From: Clostridiales bacterium
Lineage (GTDB): Bacteria > Bacillota > Clostridia > Tissierellales > Sedimentibacteraceae
NCBI GenBank assembly: GCA_003483345.1
Contig: DMWH01000048.1
Location: 4,210-12,330 of the forward strand
Length of the DNA: 8,121 bases
Direction of reading: 5' to 3'
Shown here: one piece after another, positions 1-6,706 of the stretch
Layout of the letters: every line of letters starts with the position of its first letter
Position numbering within the stretch: position 1 is the stretch's first letter
Translations under genes and position numbers: made by a program
The notes under the pieces: generated by a model
Databases searched by the model: none
What the model was told of the DNA's origin: nothing
The model's input: only the letters and a program-made list of their open reading frames with translations

Positions 1-1470
1 ATAGAAGTGGACATTTATTCTGCTATACGTCTTCGATACACAGAAGGCGAATCTATCCGGTCAATTTCACAAAGCCTTGGTATATCTAGGCAGACCGTAA
101 AAAAATATTGTGAAGGTAACACCCATCCTGATGTACGCAAAACATATGAAAGATCTTCAGCGGTAATTACATCGGATGTTAAATCATTCGTTCTCAGTTG
201 TTTTATCGAAGATGAAACTGAGAATCTTAAGAAACAAAAGCATACTGCTAAACGCATTTACGACAGATTAGTAAACGAACAAAGTTTTACAGGTTCATAT
301 TCATCAGTCAGAGACGCAGTCCGCAGGCTCAGAGCTGAGCATGCTGTACCGCCTCAAAGTGATATCCCTTTAGCTTACGATCCTGGCGAAGCAGTCCAAT
401 ATGATTGGGGCGAAGCTACTGCCTATCTTGACTGTAAAAAGACCAAATTGAATCTGTTTTGTGCAAGGCTATGCAACAGTTGTGACATAATAGTTCAAGC
501 TTACCAAACTCAAACTCAGGAGGCTTTCTTAGAAGCACAGCAAAGGGCATTTGATTTCTTTGACGGTGTGCCTCGCAGAGCTATCTTCGACAATGCAAAA
601 GTCGCTGTAAAAGAAGGATTTGGGCTTCATGCTAAACCACAGGACAAATATTTATCTTTCAGTGCTCATTATGCCTTTACTTTGGATTTTTGTAATCCTG
701 CTAAAGGTAACGAAAAGGGCTTAGTAGAAAATCTTGTTGGTTATGCCAGAAGAAACTTTTTTGTTCCGGTTCCACGTGTTGCTGATATTAAATCCTTAAA
801 CGAACAATTATGGCAATCATGTTTAAATTATCGAGATACCCATAAAGTTGCAAGCAGGAACCAACCTGTTTCAGAGCTTTATGCTATAGAAAAAGAATAT
901 TTAAATGCTATACCAAGATTCAGATTTGATACCAGCAAAACTGCTTATACAAAAGTAGATGATTTTTCTACTGTGCGCTATGATAAAAACAACTACTCCG
1001 TTCCTACGAGATATCTTCGGAAAGAAGTTACGGTAAAAGGTTATGCAGATGACGTGTGCATTCTTTATGAGGGCAGCCTTATTGCAACATATCAGCGTTC
1101 TTACGGCAGCAGCGATACTCAATACCGTTTGGAACATTACATAGATTTACTGGAACGAAAATCCCGTGCTGTTTTTAATGCCAAACCTGTTCGAGAAAAT
1201 ATAACTAAGGAACTTCTTGATTGGGGTAAAATTCTTCCTGGCGGCAACAAGGAAATGGTTAAATTGCTTCGTCTGTGTCTTGATTATGGAGAAGATAAGA
1301 TTCTATCCATTAAACGCAGCATACCACCGCATATCATACCAACTGTTGATATGATAAGGTCTTACCTTAATGAGCCGGTAGAAACACCTGTTATTTACCT
1401 GAATCAAGACATCGAAGTTCTGGAAACAGATTTAACGAAATATGATAAAAAGTTTGGGGTGGTTAAATAA
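1..1470 (+). CDS. istA: IS21-family transposase IstA (5' end at window edge)
   Basis: This is the DDE recombinase that cuts and joins the IS ends, working with IstB. Numbering from the GTG at 7 gives 487 residues. An N-terminal helix-turn-helix lies at about 15-35 (SISQSLGISRQTVKKY). It is followed by an rve-type integrase core with the probable catalytic triad D133 (in QYDWGE), D195 (in IFDNAK) and E241 (in KGLVEN). A beta-rich C-terminal domain begins near 310. The frame is open to base 1 (codons for I and E precede the GTG), and no ribosome binding site is visible in the six bases upstream. IstA proteins often begin like MIEVDIY, so the true start is probably just outside the window. Length and motifs are full for the family, with no frameshift. 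The TAA stop overlaps the istB start (TAATG), which implies coupled translation. Confidence 0.93.
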   Translation: MEVDIYSAIRLRYTEGESIRSISQSLGISRQTVKKYCEGNTHPDVRKTYERSSAVITSDVKSFVLSCFIEDETENLKKQKHTAKRIYDRLVNEQSFTGSYSSVRDAVRRLRAEHAVPPQSDIPLAYDPGEAVQYDWGEATAYLDCKKTKLNLFCARLCNSCDIIVQAYQTQTQEAFLEAQQRAFDFFDGVPRRAIFDNAKVAVKEGFGLHAKPQDKYLSFSAHYAFTLDFCNPAKGNEKGLVENLVGYARRNFFVPVPRVADIKSLNEQLWQSCLNYRDTHKVASRNQPVSELYAIEKEYLNAIPRFRFDTSKTAYTKVDDFSTVRYDKNNYSVPTRYLRKEVTVKGYADDVCILYEGSLIATYQRSYGSSDTQYRLEHYIDLLERKSRAVFNAKPVRENITKELLDWGKILPGGNKEMVKLLRLCLDYGEDKILSIKRSIPPHIIPTVDMIRSYLNEPVETPVIYLNQDIEVLETDLTKYDKKFGVVK

Positions 1471-2213
1471 TGGCCAATAATTTGGAACAATCCATAGAAA
1501 TGTATTCCAAACGCTTAAAAACACCAACTTTCAATCAATACAAAGATGTAATACGGCAGCTCGACAAAAATCAGGGTTATGAAGACTTTTTACTGAGTCT
1601 TTTAAAAACTGAATATGATTCTCGCACAGAAAAAAGTCAGCAAAGAAAGATCAAGACTGCCGGTTTCCCTTACATAAAAACCATAGATGAGCTTGATACA
1701 AGCCGATTTGAGCATATATCAGAACCATTTGTCAAAGAACTGGCTAACTGCGATTTCATTAAGAAACGCCAAAACATTGTGATGGTTGGTAATCCGGGTA
1801 CTGGAAAAACACATCTTTCCATTGCTCTGGGCATAAAAGCCTGCATGCAAGGATTTAATGTTAAATTCTATACTGCTGCTAATTTGGCCAATGAACTCAT
1901 TGAAGCTCAGGAATACAAAAAACTAATTCGTTTAGAAAAACAGATTTCAAAAGCTGAATTATTGATTATTGACGAATTGAGTTACTTAACATTCAATCGG
2001 CACCAGTCAGAATTATTATTCAAGGTTATTGCTGATAGAGCCGAAAGGCAAAGTGTTATTGTTTCAACAAACTTGAAGTTCTCGGATTGGATATCAATGT
2101 TTGAAAACCAAACCATGGTAACTGCATTAATTGACCGCTTAACTTTCAGGTCTCATGTCCTTAACATGAATTCTGAAAATTCTTACCGAGCTGAACATTC
2201 TGGCAAGGGGTAA
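1470..2213 (+). CDS. istB: IS21-family helper ATPase IstB
   Basis: IstB is a DnaC/DnaA-like AAA+ ATPase that assembles on DNA, selects the target and stimulates IstA. The 247-residue length is typical. An N-terminal helical region (1-65) is followed by an ATPase core with Walker A GNPGTGKTH at 107-115, Walker B LLIIDEL at 164-170, a sensor-I type STN at 199-201 and a probable arginine finger in LIDRLTFRSHVL (220-231). The ATG shares its A with the istA stop codon (TAATG), and a G-rich stretch at 1455-1462 can serve as ribosome binding site. Together with the overlap this argues for translational coupling. No inactivating change is visible. Known family role; activity in this copy is inferred. 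Confidence 0.94.
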   Translation: MANNLEQSIEMYSKRLKTPTFNQYKDVIRQLDKNQGYEDFLLSLLKTEYDSRTEKSQQRKIKTAGFPYIKTIDELDTSRFEHISEPFVKELANCDFIKKRQNIVMVGNPGTGKTHLSIALGIKACMQGFNVKFYTAANLANELIEAQEYKKLIRLEKQISKAELLIIDELSYLTFNRHQSELLFKVIADRAERQSVIVSTNLKFSDWISMFENQTMVTALIDRLTFRSHVLNMNSENSYRAEHSGKG

Positions 2214-2224
2214 TTTGCGGTCGC

Positions 2225-2275
2225 CGCTCTGTGAATCTTCAGTCGGGCTACGCCCTCCTGAAGATTCACAGAGCG
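2225..2275. repeat. Long perfect inverted repeat (hairpin) behind istB
   Basis: The 18-base arms at 2225-2242 (CGCTCTGTGAATCTTCAG) and 2258-2275 are exact reverse complements. Inside them a second short stem, GGGC (2245-2248) with GCCC (2252-2255), closes a TAC loop and is separated from the main stem by a TC/TC internal bulge. The hairpin begins 11 bases after the istB stop. No T-run follows on either strand, so it is not a classical rho-independent terminator. It may shield IS mRNA from decay or reduce read-through in either direction. It lies inside the IS, upstream of the right-end repeats. Confidence 0.85.
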
Positions 2276-2306
2276 ATATGTCATCGAACTAACTTAATTT
2301 TATTAA

Positions 2307-2412
2307 AAGTGGTAAACTAATTCAATGTCATAAATGTGATAAGTGGTAAACTAATTCAATGTCACAAGTGGTAAACTAATTCAATGTCAGGTGGTAAACT
2401 TTTTGGTTGACA
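2307..2412. repeat. Four direct repeats at the IS21 right end (probable IstA binding sites)
   Basis: Three identical 24-base copies, beginning AAGTGGTAAACTAATTC and ending AATGTCA, lie at 2307-2330, 2341-2364 and 2366-2389. A fourth, diverged copy spans 2389-2412: it keeps GTGGTAAACT, then has TTTTGGTTGACA in place of the usual tail. The start-to-start distances are 34, 25 and 23 bases. IS21-family ends are known to carry several internal repeats that share sequence with the terminal inverted repeat and bind the transposase, which fits this layout. The fourth copy is most likely the terminal repeat itself. Confidence 0.8.
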
Positions 2413-2413
2413 T

Positions 2414-3028
2414 TCACATGGTAAGACCCGTACTATTCAACTCTTTAATGTATTGAACTATTTCTTTTGCTTCAGAATTATTCATACCTGCAGTAGGCTC
2501 ATCCAACAACAAGAGCTTGGGTTTTGATGCTAATGCTCTTACTATCTCCAATTTCCTTTGCTCACCGTATGATAAGTTTTTAGCCTGTTCAAATGCTTTA
2601 CCTTTCAATCCGATGGTATCAAGCAACTCCAAAGCTTCATCATAACAGTCATCTTCTTCTTTTTTGTTTTTATTGTTTCTTAACAAACAATCAAATATAC
2701 TTGATTTCAGCTTGATATGAAGGCCTATTAAAACGTTCTCTAGAACGGTTAAATTTGAAAATAACCTGATATTTTGGAATGTTCTTGTTATTCCTTTTTG
2801 AGCAACTTCATAATCTCTTAAATTTGTAATATCCTTTCCCTCAAAATATTTCCTGCCTTTTGTAGGTGAATAATGTCCGGATATAATATTGAACAAAGTG
2901 GTTTTTCCTGCACCGTTTGGACCTATCAAACTGAATATTTCACCTTGTTTTATGGAAAAGGAAACATTTTCAACAGCTTTAAGCCCTAAGAAATATTTAC
3001 TTATTCCATCCAGTTTTAAAATATCCAT
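2414..3028 (-). pseudogene. livG: LIV-type ABC transporter ATP-binding protein LivG, truncated by IS21
   Basis: This is one of the two ATPases that power a branched-chain amino acid type importer at the inner face of the membrane. The 204 visible residues contain Walker A GPNGAGKTT (36-44), Q-loop Gln85 in TFQN, the ABC signature LSYGEQRK (152-159) and Walker B LLLLDEP with the probable catalytic Glu177. Intact LivG proteins are about 250 residues. Here the frame ends GLTM-stop, exactly where the family continues into a strand and the H-loop (typically LLIEHDM). The H-loop histidine and the C-terminal LivG tail are therefore missing. The TGA at 2414-2416 lies at the border with the IS right end. 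The ATG at 3026-3028 directly follows the livM TAA, with TAAGGAGG inside the livM end as ribosome binding site. The remnant is almost certainly unable to complete the ATPase cycle. Confidence 0.9.
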
Positions 3029-4039
3029 TTAGTTTGCCTCCTTACTCTCTGCTGATTTTGTTATTCTTGATGGGATTCTTTTTTCAGGCCAAAAGCCTCT
3101 TGGTTTAAATATCATCATCATAACTAACATTATGCCGTATATTAACATCCTGTAATCTGCAATCGGCCTTAGTAATTCAGGCAATAAAAACAATATTGTA
3201 ACACCGATAAATGAGCCTATCATGCTTCCTCTTCCTCCAACCGTAATCATACATAATATGAGTATAGATTCGTTTGTAGTGAAGTTATTAGGATTTATGA
3301 AATTCATATAGTGTGCAAAAAAACTTCCGGCAATCCCTGCAAATGCAGCTGTTATGGCAAATGCCCAAATTTCATATTTACCTGTATTGATACCAAGAGA
3401 AGTAGCCGCTATCTGATCTTCCCTTATTGCAACCAAAGAGCGTCCAAATCTTGAATTCGTCATTCTATTCATTACTACAACTGTAATTATCACTAATACC
3501 CATATAAGATAAAACATTTGCTGTTTTGTATTTAACACATATCCGAATATTGTAGGTGATGGAATTCCCTTTATACCCATAGGACCGTTTGTAACACTCT
3601 GCATATTTAGAAGTACATAACGAATTATCTCATTAAATCCTAATGTTACTATAGCCAAATAGTCTCCTCTAATTCTTAGGGAAGGTATTCCCAACAACAA
3701 TCCGAATATGAGTGAAATAAACCCTGCCAATATCATTCCAATCCAGAAACTATCAAATACATTCATTACAAACAGGCTTGAGATATAAGCACCTATCCCG
3801 AAGAACGCAGCATGTCCTAAGTCTAATTCTCCCATAACTCCTGCAACCACATTTAAACTTGTCCCTAAAACAACATAGACGCCAAGTAGAATCAAAATAT
3901 GGAGTATGTAACTGTTATCAAATATTATTGGAAATATAATTATTATAAATAACGATAGAGCAATTATCATGTTATTATTTAAACGTTCAAATATTCTGTT
4001 GCTAATTAGTTTAATATTTTTAATCTTATCCACAAACAT
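3029..4039 (-). CDS. livM: LIV-type ABC transporter membrane permease LivM
   Basis: LivM is one of two membrane subunits of a branched-chain amino acid (HAAT family) importer and pairs with LivH. From the ATG at 4039 it has 336 residues. A GTG directly before it (4042) is an alternative start that adds one residue, but the ATG has the better distance to AAGG in the end of livH. Family landmarks are visible: GELDLGHAAFFGIGAY (about 70-85), GDYLAIVTLGFNEIIR (about 125-140), TNGPMGIKGIP (about 150-160), the cytoplasmic ATPase-contacting loop VAIREDQIAATSLGIN (about 203-218) and a C-terminal FKPRGFWPEKR. About eight to ten hydrophobic segments can be seen. The gene starts next to the livH TAG and ends directly before the livG ATG, so the three genes form one tight operon. 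Substrate cannot be set more closely than amino acids or similar small amides or peptides. Confidence 0.94.
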   Translation of the reverse strand: MFVDKIKNIKLISNRIFERLNNNMIIALSLFIIIIFPIIFDNSYILHILILLGVYVVLGTSLNVVAGVMGELDLGHAAFFGIGAYISSLFVMNVFDSFWIGMILAGFISLIFGLLLGIPSLRIRGDYLAIVTLGFNEIIRYVLLNMQSVTNGPMGIKGIPSPTIFGYVLNTKQQMFYLIWVLVIITVVVMNRMTNSRFGRSLVAIREDQIAATSLGINTGKYEIWAFAITAAFAGIAGSFFAHYMNFINPNNFTTNESILILCMITVGGRGSMIGSFIGVTILFLLPELLRPIADYRMLIYGIMLVMMMIFKPRGFWPEKRIPSRITKSAESKEAN

Positions 4040-4042
4040 CAC

Positions 4043-4915
4043 CTACACCTTCTCAATTTCTTTCTTGCCAAATAAACCGGTAGGTTTAAAAAGCAGAACC
4101 AATATTAATATAATGAAAGAAAATGCATCTTTGTATTTTGCCGATATTATAGTAGCACCTAGACTTTCTGCCAACCCTAAGACTAATCCTCCTAACATCG
4201 TTCCCGGTATGTTACCTATACCACCCAACACTGCAGCTACAAAAGCTTTAAGTCCCATGGAAGAACCCATATTAAATACTATGGAATTATAATATATGCC
4301 TACGAGTATTCCTGCAGCAGCACCAAAAACAGCACCTATCGAAAACGTAATTGAAATAACCTTGTTTACATTTATCCCCATTAAACTGCTCATTGCTGCA
4401 TCTTGTGCTGTTGACCTCATGGATATTCCGACTCTTGTTTTGTATATCAGAAAATATAACATTACCATAAAGATTAAGGAAACTATCATAATTAATATTT
4501 GGGCAGACGATATCGTTACACTTGAAAATTCATAAACAGCAGTATTCATTACCTTCGGAAAGGGCTTTGTGTCAGAACCCATACTGAGCATTATTGTGTT
4601 TTGTAAAATAATAGAAACCCCTATAGCACTAATTAACTGTGAACTCCTTGAACCGGTTCTGATTGACCTGAAAGCGGTAAATTCAATTAAAGCTCCTAAA
4701 ATCCCTGAAATAGCTAATGATATAATAAATGAAATAATTACATTCAGTTTTAAAATTGAAATGCAAAAGTATGCTACAAAAGCACCGACCATATAAACAT
4801 CTCCATGGGCGAAGTTTATAAGGCCTAAAATACCATAGGCAAGAGTATATCCTAAAGCAACCATTGCATATATTGAACCTATAGTCAAACCATTAACCAA
4901 TTGTTGAACAATCAT
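4043..4915 (-). CDS. livH: LIV-type ABC transporter membrane permease LivH
   Basis: LivH is the partner permease of LivM. The protein has 290 residues from the ATG at 4915, which sits 5 bases after a perfect AAGGAGG. A TTG start at 4945 would add ten hydrophilic residues and bury the ribosome binding site, so I reject it. The N-terminus MIVQQLVNGLTIGSIYAMVALG and the following LTYGILGLINFAHGD-like stretch (30-40) are the LivH hallmark. The ATPase-contacting loop is STAQDAAMSSLMGINV (168-183), followed by GAAAGILVGIYYN (198-210) and the C-terminal GGIGNIPGTMLGG (231-243) and LLFKPTGLFGKK. It is the first gene of the livHMG unit. A good sigma-54 promoter lies about 80 bases upstream, next to a sigma-54 activator gene. 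No solute-binding protein gene is present before it. Confidence 0.95.
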   Translation of the reverse strand: MIVQQLVNGLTIGSIYAMVALGYTLAYGILGLINFAHGDVYMVGAFVAYFCISILKLNVIISFIISLAISGILGALIEFTAFRSIRTGSRSSQLISAIGVSIILQNTIMLSMGSDTKPFPKVMNTAVYEFSSVTISSAQILIMIVSLIFMVMLYFLIYKTRVGISMRSTAQDAAMSSLMGINVNKVISITFSIGAVFGAAAGILVGIYYNSIVFNMGSSMGLKAFVAAVLGGIGNIPGTMLGGLVLGLAESLGATIISAKYKDAFSFIILILVLLFKPTGLFGKKEIEKV

Positions 4916-4920
4916 TGTTT

Positions 4921-4927
4921 CCTCCTT
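4921..4927 (-). promoter_or_regulatory. Ribosome binding site that fixes the livH start
   Basis: The - strand reads AAGGAGG followed by AAACA and ATG. The perfect match and 5-base spacing set the livH start at 4915 rather than the in-frame TTG at 4945. Confidence 0.85.
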
Positions 4928-4994
4928 CATATCAGTATTTGTCAATTGTAAAATAATAAACCATATTTTTAAACTAATATTTATTTTTTATATC

Positions 4995-5012
4995 ATGCAC
5001 AAACTATGCCAA
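4995..5012 (-). promoter_or_regulatory. Sigma-54 (-24/-12) promoter for livHMG
   Basis: The - strand reads TTGGCATAGTTTGTGCAT. This matches the sigma-54 consensus YTGGCACG-N4-TTGCW with the invariant GG and GC exactly 10 bases apart (GG of TTGGCA and GC of GTGCA). The C of CAC at the -24 element is T, and the TTGC is GTGC; both are tolerated deviations. Transcription would start near 4985 and give a leader of about 70 bases before livH. A sigma-54-dependent activator is encoded immediately upstream, which strongly supports the call. No convincing sigma-A promoter was seen in this gap. Confidence 0.75.
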
Positions 5013-5046
5013 ATAATAAAAACGTTTTTATTGGTTGAAATTTGGG

Positions 5047-5094
5047 GATTAAAAAAATTGGTCACTTTTCGTTTTAGAAAAAGTGACCAATTTT
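5047..5094 (-). terminator. Rho-independent terminator of the activator gene, possibly also the enhancer site for livH
   Basis: Perfect 16-base arms, AAAATTGGTCACTTTT at 5054-5069 and its reverse complement at 5079-5094, enclose a 9-base loop. On the - strand the stem begins 10 bases after the activator stop and runs into a T-stretch, which is the form of an intrinsic terminator. The same dyad (TTGGTCAC ... GTGACCAA) lies about 45-85 bases upstream of the -24 element of the livH promoter. A palindromic upstream activator sequence for a Fis-type regulator would be expected in this general region. The terminator role is well supported; the enhancer role is inference. Confidence 0.75.
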
Positions 5095-5104
5095 CATAAA
5101 GTTA

Positions 5105-6427
5105 TCAATAAAGATTATATTTCTTTAGTTTGTAGTATAGTGTCTGCCTTGGTATATTCAACAATTCTGATGTTTTCAGTATATTATATTTACAAGCTTT
5201 TAGTGCATCGTCAATTATCTTGCATTCATAATTTTCAACCATCGACGTTAAAGAATTATCTATTATACATTCTTCTGCTCTGATATCAGTTGATTTCAAT
5301 AAATACTGCGGAAGGTTTTCTTTACTTAGAACCCCTTGCTCTGAAAAGTTTAATGCATATTCGATAACATTTTTCAGCTCTCTAACATTTCCTTTCCATT
5401 CATGATTGAAGAGAACCTGCATAGCATCTTTGGATATACCTGTTACATTTTTATTTAAGACTGAATTATATTGATTTATATAATAATTTGCTAAAACTTC
5501 AATATCCTCTTTCCTTTCTTTTAAAGGCGGTACGCTAAAACTTATGACATTTAATCTATAAAATAAGTCCGCTCTAAACTCTCCTTTGTCAACCTTCTCA
5601 ACTAAATCCTCATTAGTAGAGGCAATTATTCTTATGTCAATATCTCTTTCAATATTCTCTCCAATCCTCATAACCTTTTTATTTTCTAAAGTTCTTAGTA
5701 GTTTACTTTGCAAATCATATGGAATTGAATTTATTTCATCCAAGAAAATAGTCCCGCCATTTGCAGATTCAAATAACCCTTCCTTATCTATTGCACCGGT
5801 AAAACTGCCCTTAGAAGTTCCAAAAAAAATGCTTTCCATTATTGAGCTTGGTATAGCAGCGCAATTTTGTATTATAAACGGTTTATTTCTTCTGTTGCTG
5901 TTGCTGTGAATTGAATGAGCTATCAATTCTTTTCCTGTACCAGTATCTCCTATTATAAGTACGTTAGAATCATTTTTTGAAACTTTTTCTAAAATTTCTA
6001 AGCTTTTTTTAAATTTTTTATTTACTGTTATTATATCTTCAAAATTATATCTTGAAGTAGCTTTCTTGACTTTCTTCTTTATTGACTCACTGGATAATTC
6101 TACAGATATTACTATACCGCCAATAACACCGGTTTCATTAATTAAAGGAAAGGCATTGTTAAGACAATTCTTTTTGTTTCCATTTACTCTAAAACTCTGG
6201 TATTCATTTAAAACCGGCTCTTTTTTATCCATAGCCTTAAATACGGTAAAGTCTTCTCTTTTAAAGAAAGGATACAATTCATAAATAGATCTTCCTATAA
6301 CGTTTTCCTTTTTTAACATATTTAAATTATCATCAAAGTCATCGTAATACAAAACCTTTCCATTTTTGTCAATTATAAGAATTAAATCACTATCATAAAA
6401 CAATTCTTTAAATCCTGTGTTAGTCAC
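5105..6427 (-). CDS. Sigma-54-dependent transcriptional activator (PAS, AAA+, Fis HTH), RocR-like
   Basis: This enhancer-binding protein uses ATP hydrolysis to open sigma-54 promoters. From the GTG at 6427 it has 440 residues. The N-terminal PAS-type sensor spans about 5-112 (LIIDKNGKVLYYDD, then VIGRSIYELYP). The AAA+ domain spans about 132-365: Walker A GDTGTGKE (160-167), the sigma-54 contact loop GSFTGA (207-212, usually GAFTGA), Walker B TIFLDE (226-231), ASTNEDL (269-275) and the arginine-finger region FRADLFYRLN (284-293). A Fis-type helix-turn-helix closes the protein (ILKTSELLNIPRQTLYYKLKKY). There is no response-regulator receiver domain, so a small ligand is the likely signal. The domain order matches RocR-type amino acid regulators of Firmicutes. 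The sigma-54 promoter of livHMG directly downstream makes the transporter its likely target. Ligand unknown. Confidence 0.93.
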   Translation of the reverse strand: MTNTGFKELFYDSDLILIIDKNGKVLYYDDFDDNLNMLKKENVIGRSIYELYPFFKREDFTVFKAMDKKEPVLNEYQSFRVNGNKKNCLNNAFPLINETGVIGGIVISVELSSESIKKKVKKATSRYNFEDIITVNKKFKKSLEILEKVSKNDSNVLIIGDTGTGKELIAHSIHSNSNRRNKPFIIQNCAAIPSSIMESIFFGTSKGSFTGAIDKEGLFESANGGTIFLDEINSIPYDLQSKLLRTLENKKVMRIGENIERDIDIRIIASTNEDLVEKVDKGEFRADLFYRLNVISFSVPPLKERKEDIEVLANYYINQYNSVLNKNVTGISKDAMQVLFNHEWKGNVRELKNVIEYALNFSEQGVLSKENLPQYLLKSTDIRAEECIIDNSLTSMVENYECKIIDDALKACKYNILKTSELLNIPRQTLYYKLKKYNLY

Positions 6428-6432
6428 TTGTG

Positions 6433-6439
6433 TCACCTC
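6433..6439 (-). promoter_or_regulatory. Ribosome binding site that decides the activator start
   Basis: GAGGTGA on the - strand lies 5 bases before the GTG at 6427. The other in-frame GTG (6436) is part of this motif and has no usable ribosome binding site of its own, so the start at 6427 is preferred. The difference is only three residues. Confidence 0.6.
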
Positions 6440-6548
6440 ATATTCTAGAAACTTATAAAATATTCTAAAAATTCGTCAGTAATTAAAATATATAATAAAT
6501 TTCATAATTAAAACCAAAATATTTCAAAATGGCTTCACCACTGACTAT

Positions 6549-6577
6549 ATTATACTAAACAATTGTTTTTTCGGCAA
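6549..6577 (-). promoter_or_regulatory. Sigma-A type promoter of the activator gene
   Basis: On the - strand a -35 element TTGCCG (6577-6572) and a perfect -10 element TATAAT (6554-6549) are separated by exactly 17 bases. Transcription would start near 6541, leaving an AT-rich leader of about 115 bases. A 12-base palindrome, AAACAATTGTTT (6557-6568), fills most of the spacer and could be an operator. No protein that binds it can be named. Confidence 0.65.
6557..6568. promoter_or_regulatory. Perfect palindrome within the activator promoter, possible operator
   Basis: AAACAATTGTTT reads the same on both strands and lies between the -35 and -10 elements of the activator promoter. That is the usual place for a repressor site. 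In AT-rich DNA a 12-base palindrome may also arise by chance, so this is a weak call. Confidence 0.3.
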
Positions 6578-6706
6578 TAATACCGGCTAAATAATTAATT
6601 CATGACGTTTTGGATATAAAGAAATATAAAGAATTTGTCTATTATATTATTAGACATATTTTTTATTGCTTTTGTCCCATGTAAAAAAGCACTCTTTTTC
6701 CTTTTT

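Larger units (their letters stand above)
1..2412 (+). mobile_element. IS21-family insertion sequence, right part (left end outside window)
   Basis: The element carries the two-gene IS21 arrangement: a DDE transposase (istA) followed, with a one-base overlap, by an AAA+ helper ATPase (istB). After istB come a long perfect hairpin and a cluster of direct repeats, as expected for the multiple transposase-binding repeats found at IS21 ends. The outermost repeat ends in TTGACA at 2412, giving a terminus that reads TGTCAACC inward on the - strand. Because IS21 ends begin 5'-TG, the TG-containing positions 2416 and 2418 are also possible ends. The left terminus and the target duplication cannot be seen. 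The element is inserted in livG. Both IS genes are intact within the window, so the element may be active. Confidence 0.9.
6428..6706. other. AT-rich gap between the SEC-C gene and the activator gene
   Basis: This gap of about 280 bases holds the activator promoter, its leader and the 3' flank of the SEC-C gene. No strong GC hairpin with a T-run was found for terminating the SEC-C gene. The best candidate is an A/T-dominated stem, AAAAAG-AGTG-CTTTTT on the - strand near 6684-6699, which is weak. The short open frames in this gap have no ribosome binding sites or recognisable content. Confidence 0.5.

Noticed and set aside
2307..2389. Short repeats that might be a CRISPR array
   Set aside because: The copies are 24 bases with gaps of only 1 to 10 bases, too short for spacers, and they sit at the end of an IS21 element where transposase-binding repeats are expected.
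3969..4796. Open frames on the + strand within livM and livH
   Set aside because: They are shadows of the strongly conserved permease genes, and their translations show no family features.
4916..4945. Longer livH with a TTG start at 4945
   Set aside because: The extension (MTNTDMKEET) is encoded across the AAGGAGG ribosome binding site of the ATG at 4915 and is not typical of LivH.
4940..4948. TTGACA on the - strand as a -35 box for livH
   Set aside because: A -10 element at normal spacing would fall on the ribosome binding site, and none is present.
6475..6545. Inverted hexamer GTCAGT/ACTGAC flanking the activator leader
   Set aside because: Six bases separated by about 60 are expected by chance, and no further pairing extends it.
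6635..6655. Small A/T hairpin GTCTA...TAGAC behind the SEC-C gene as a terminator
   Set aside because: The five-pair stem, with a mismatch inside and no proper T-run, is too weak to call.
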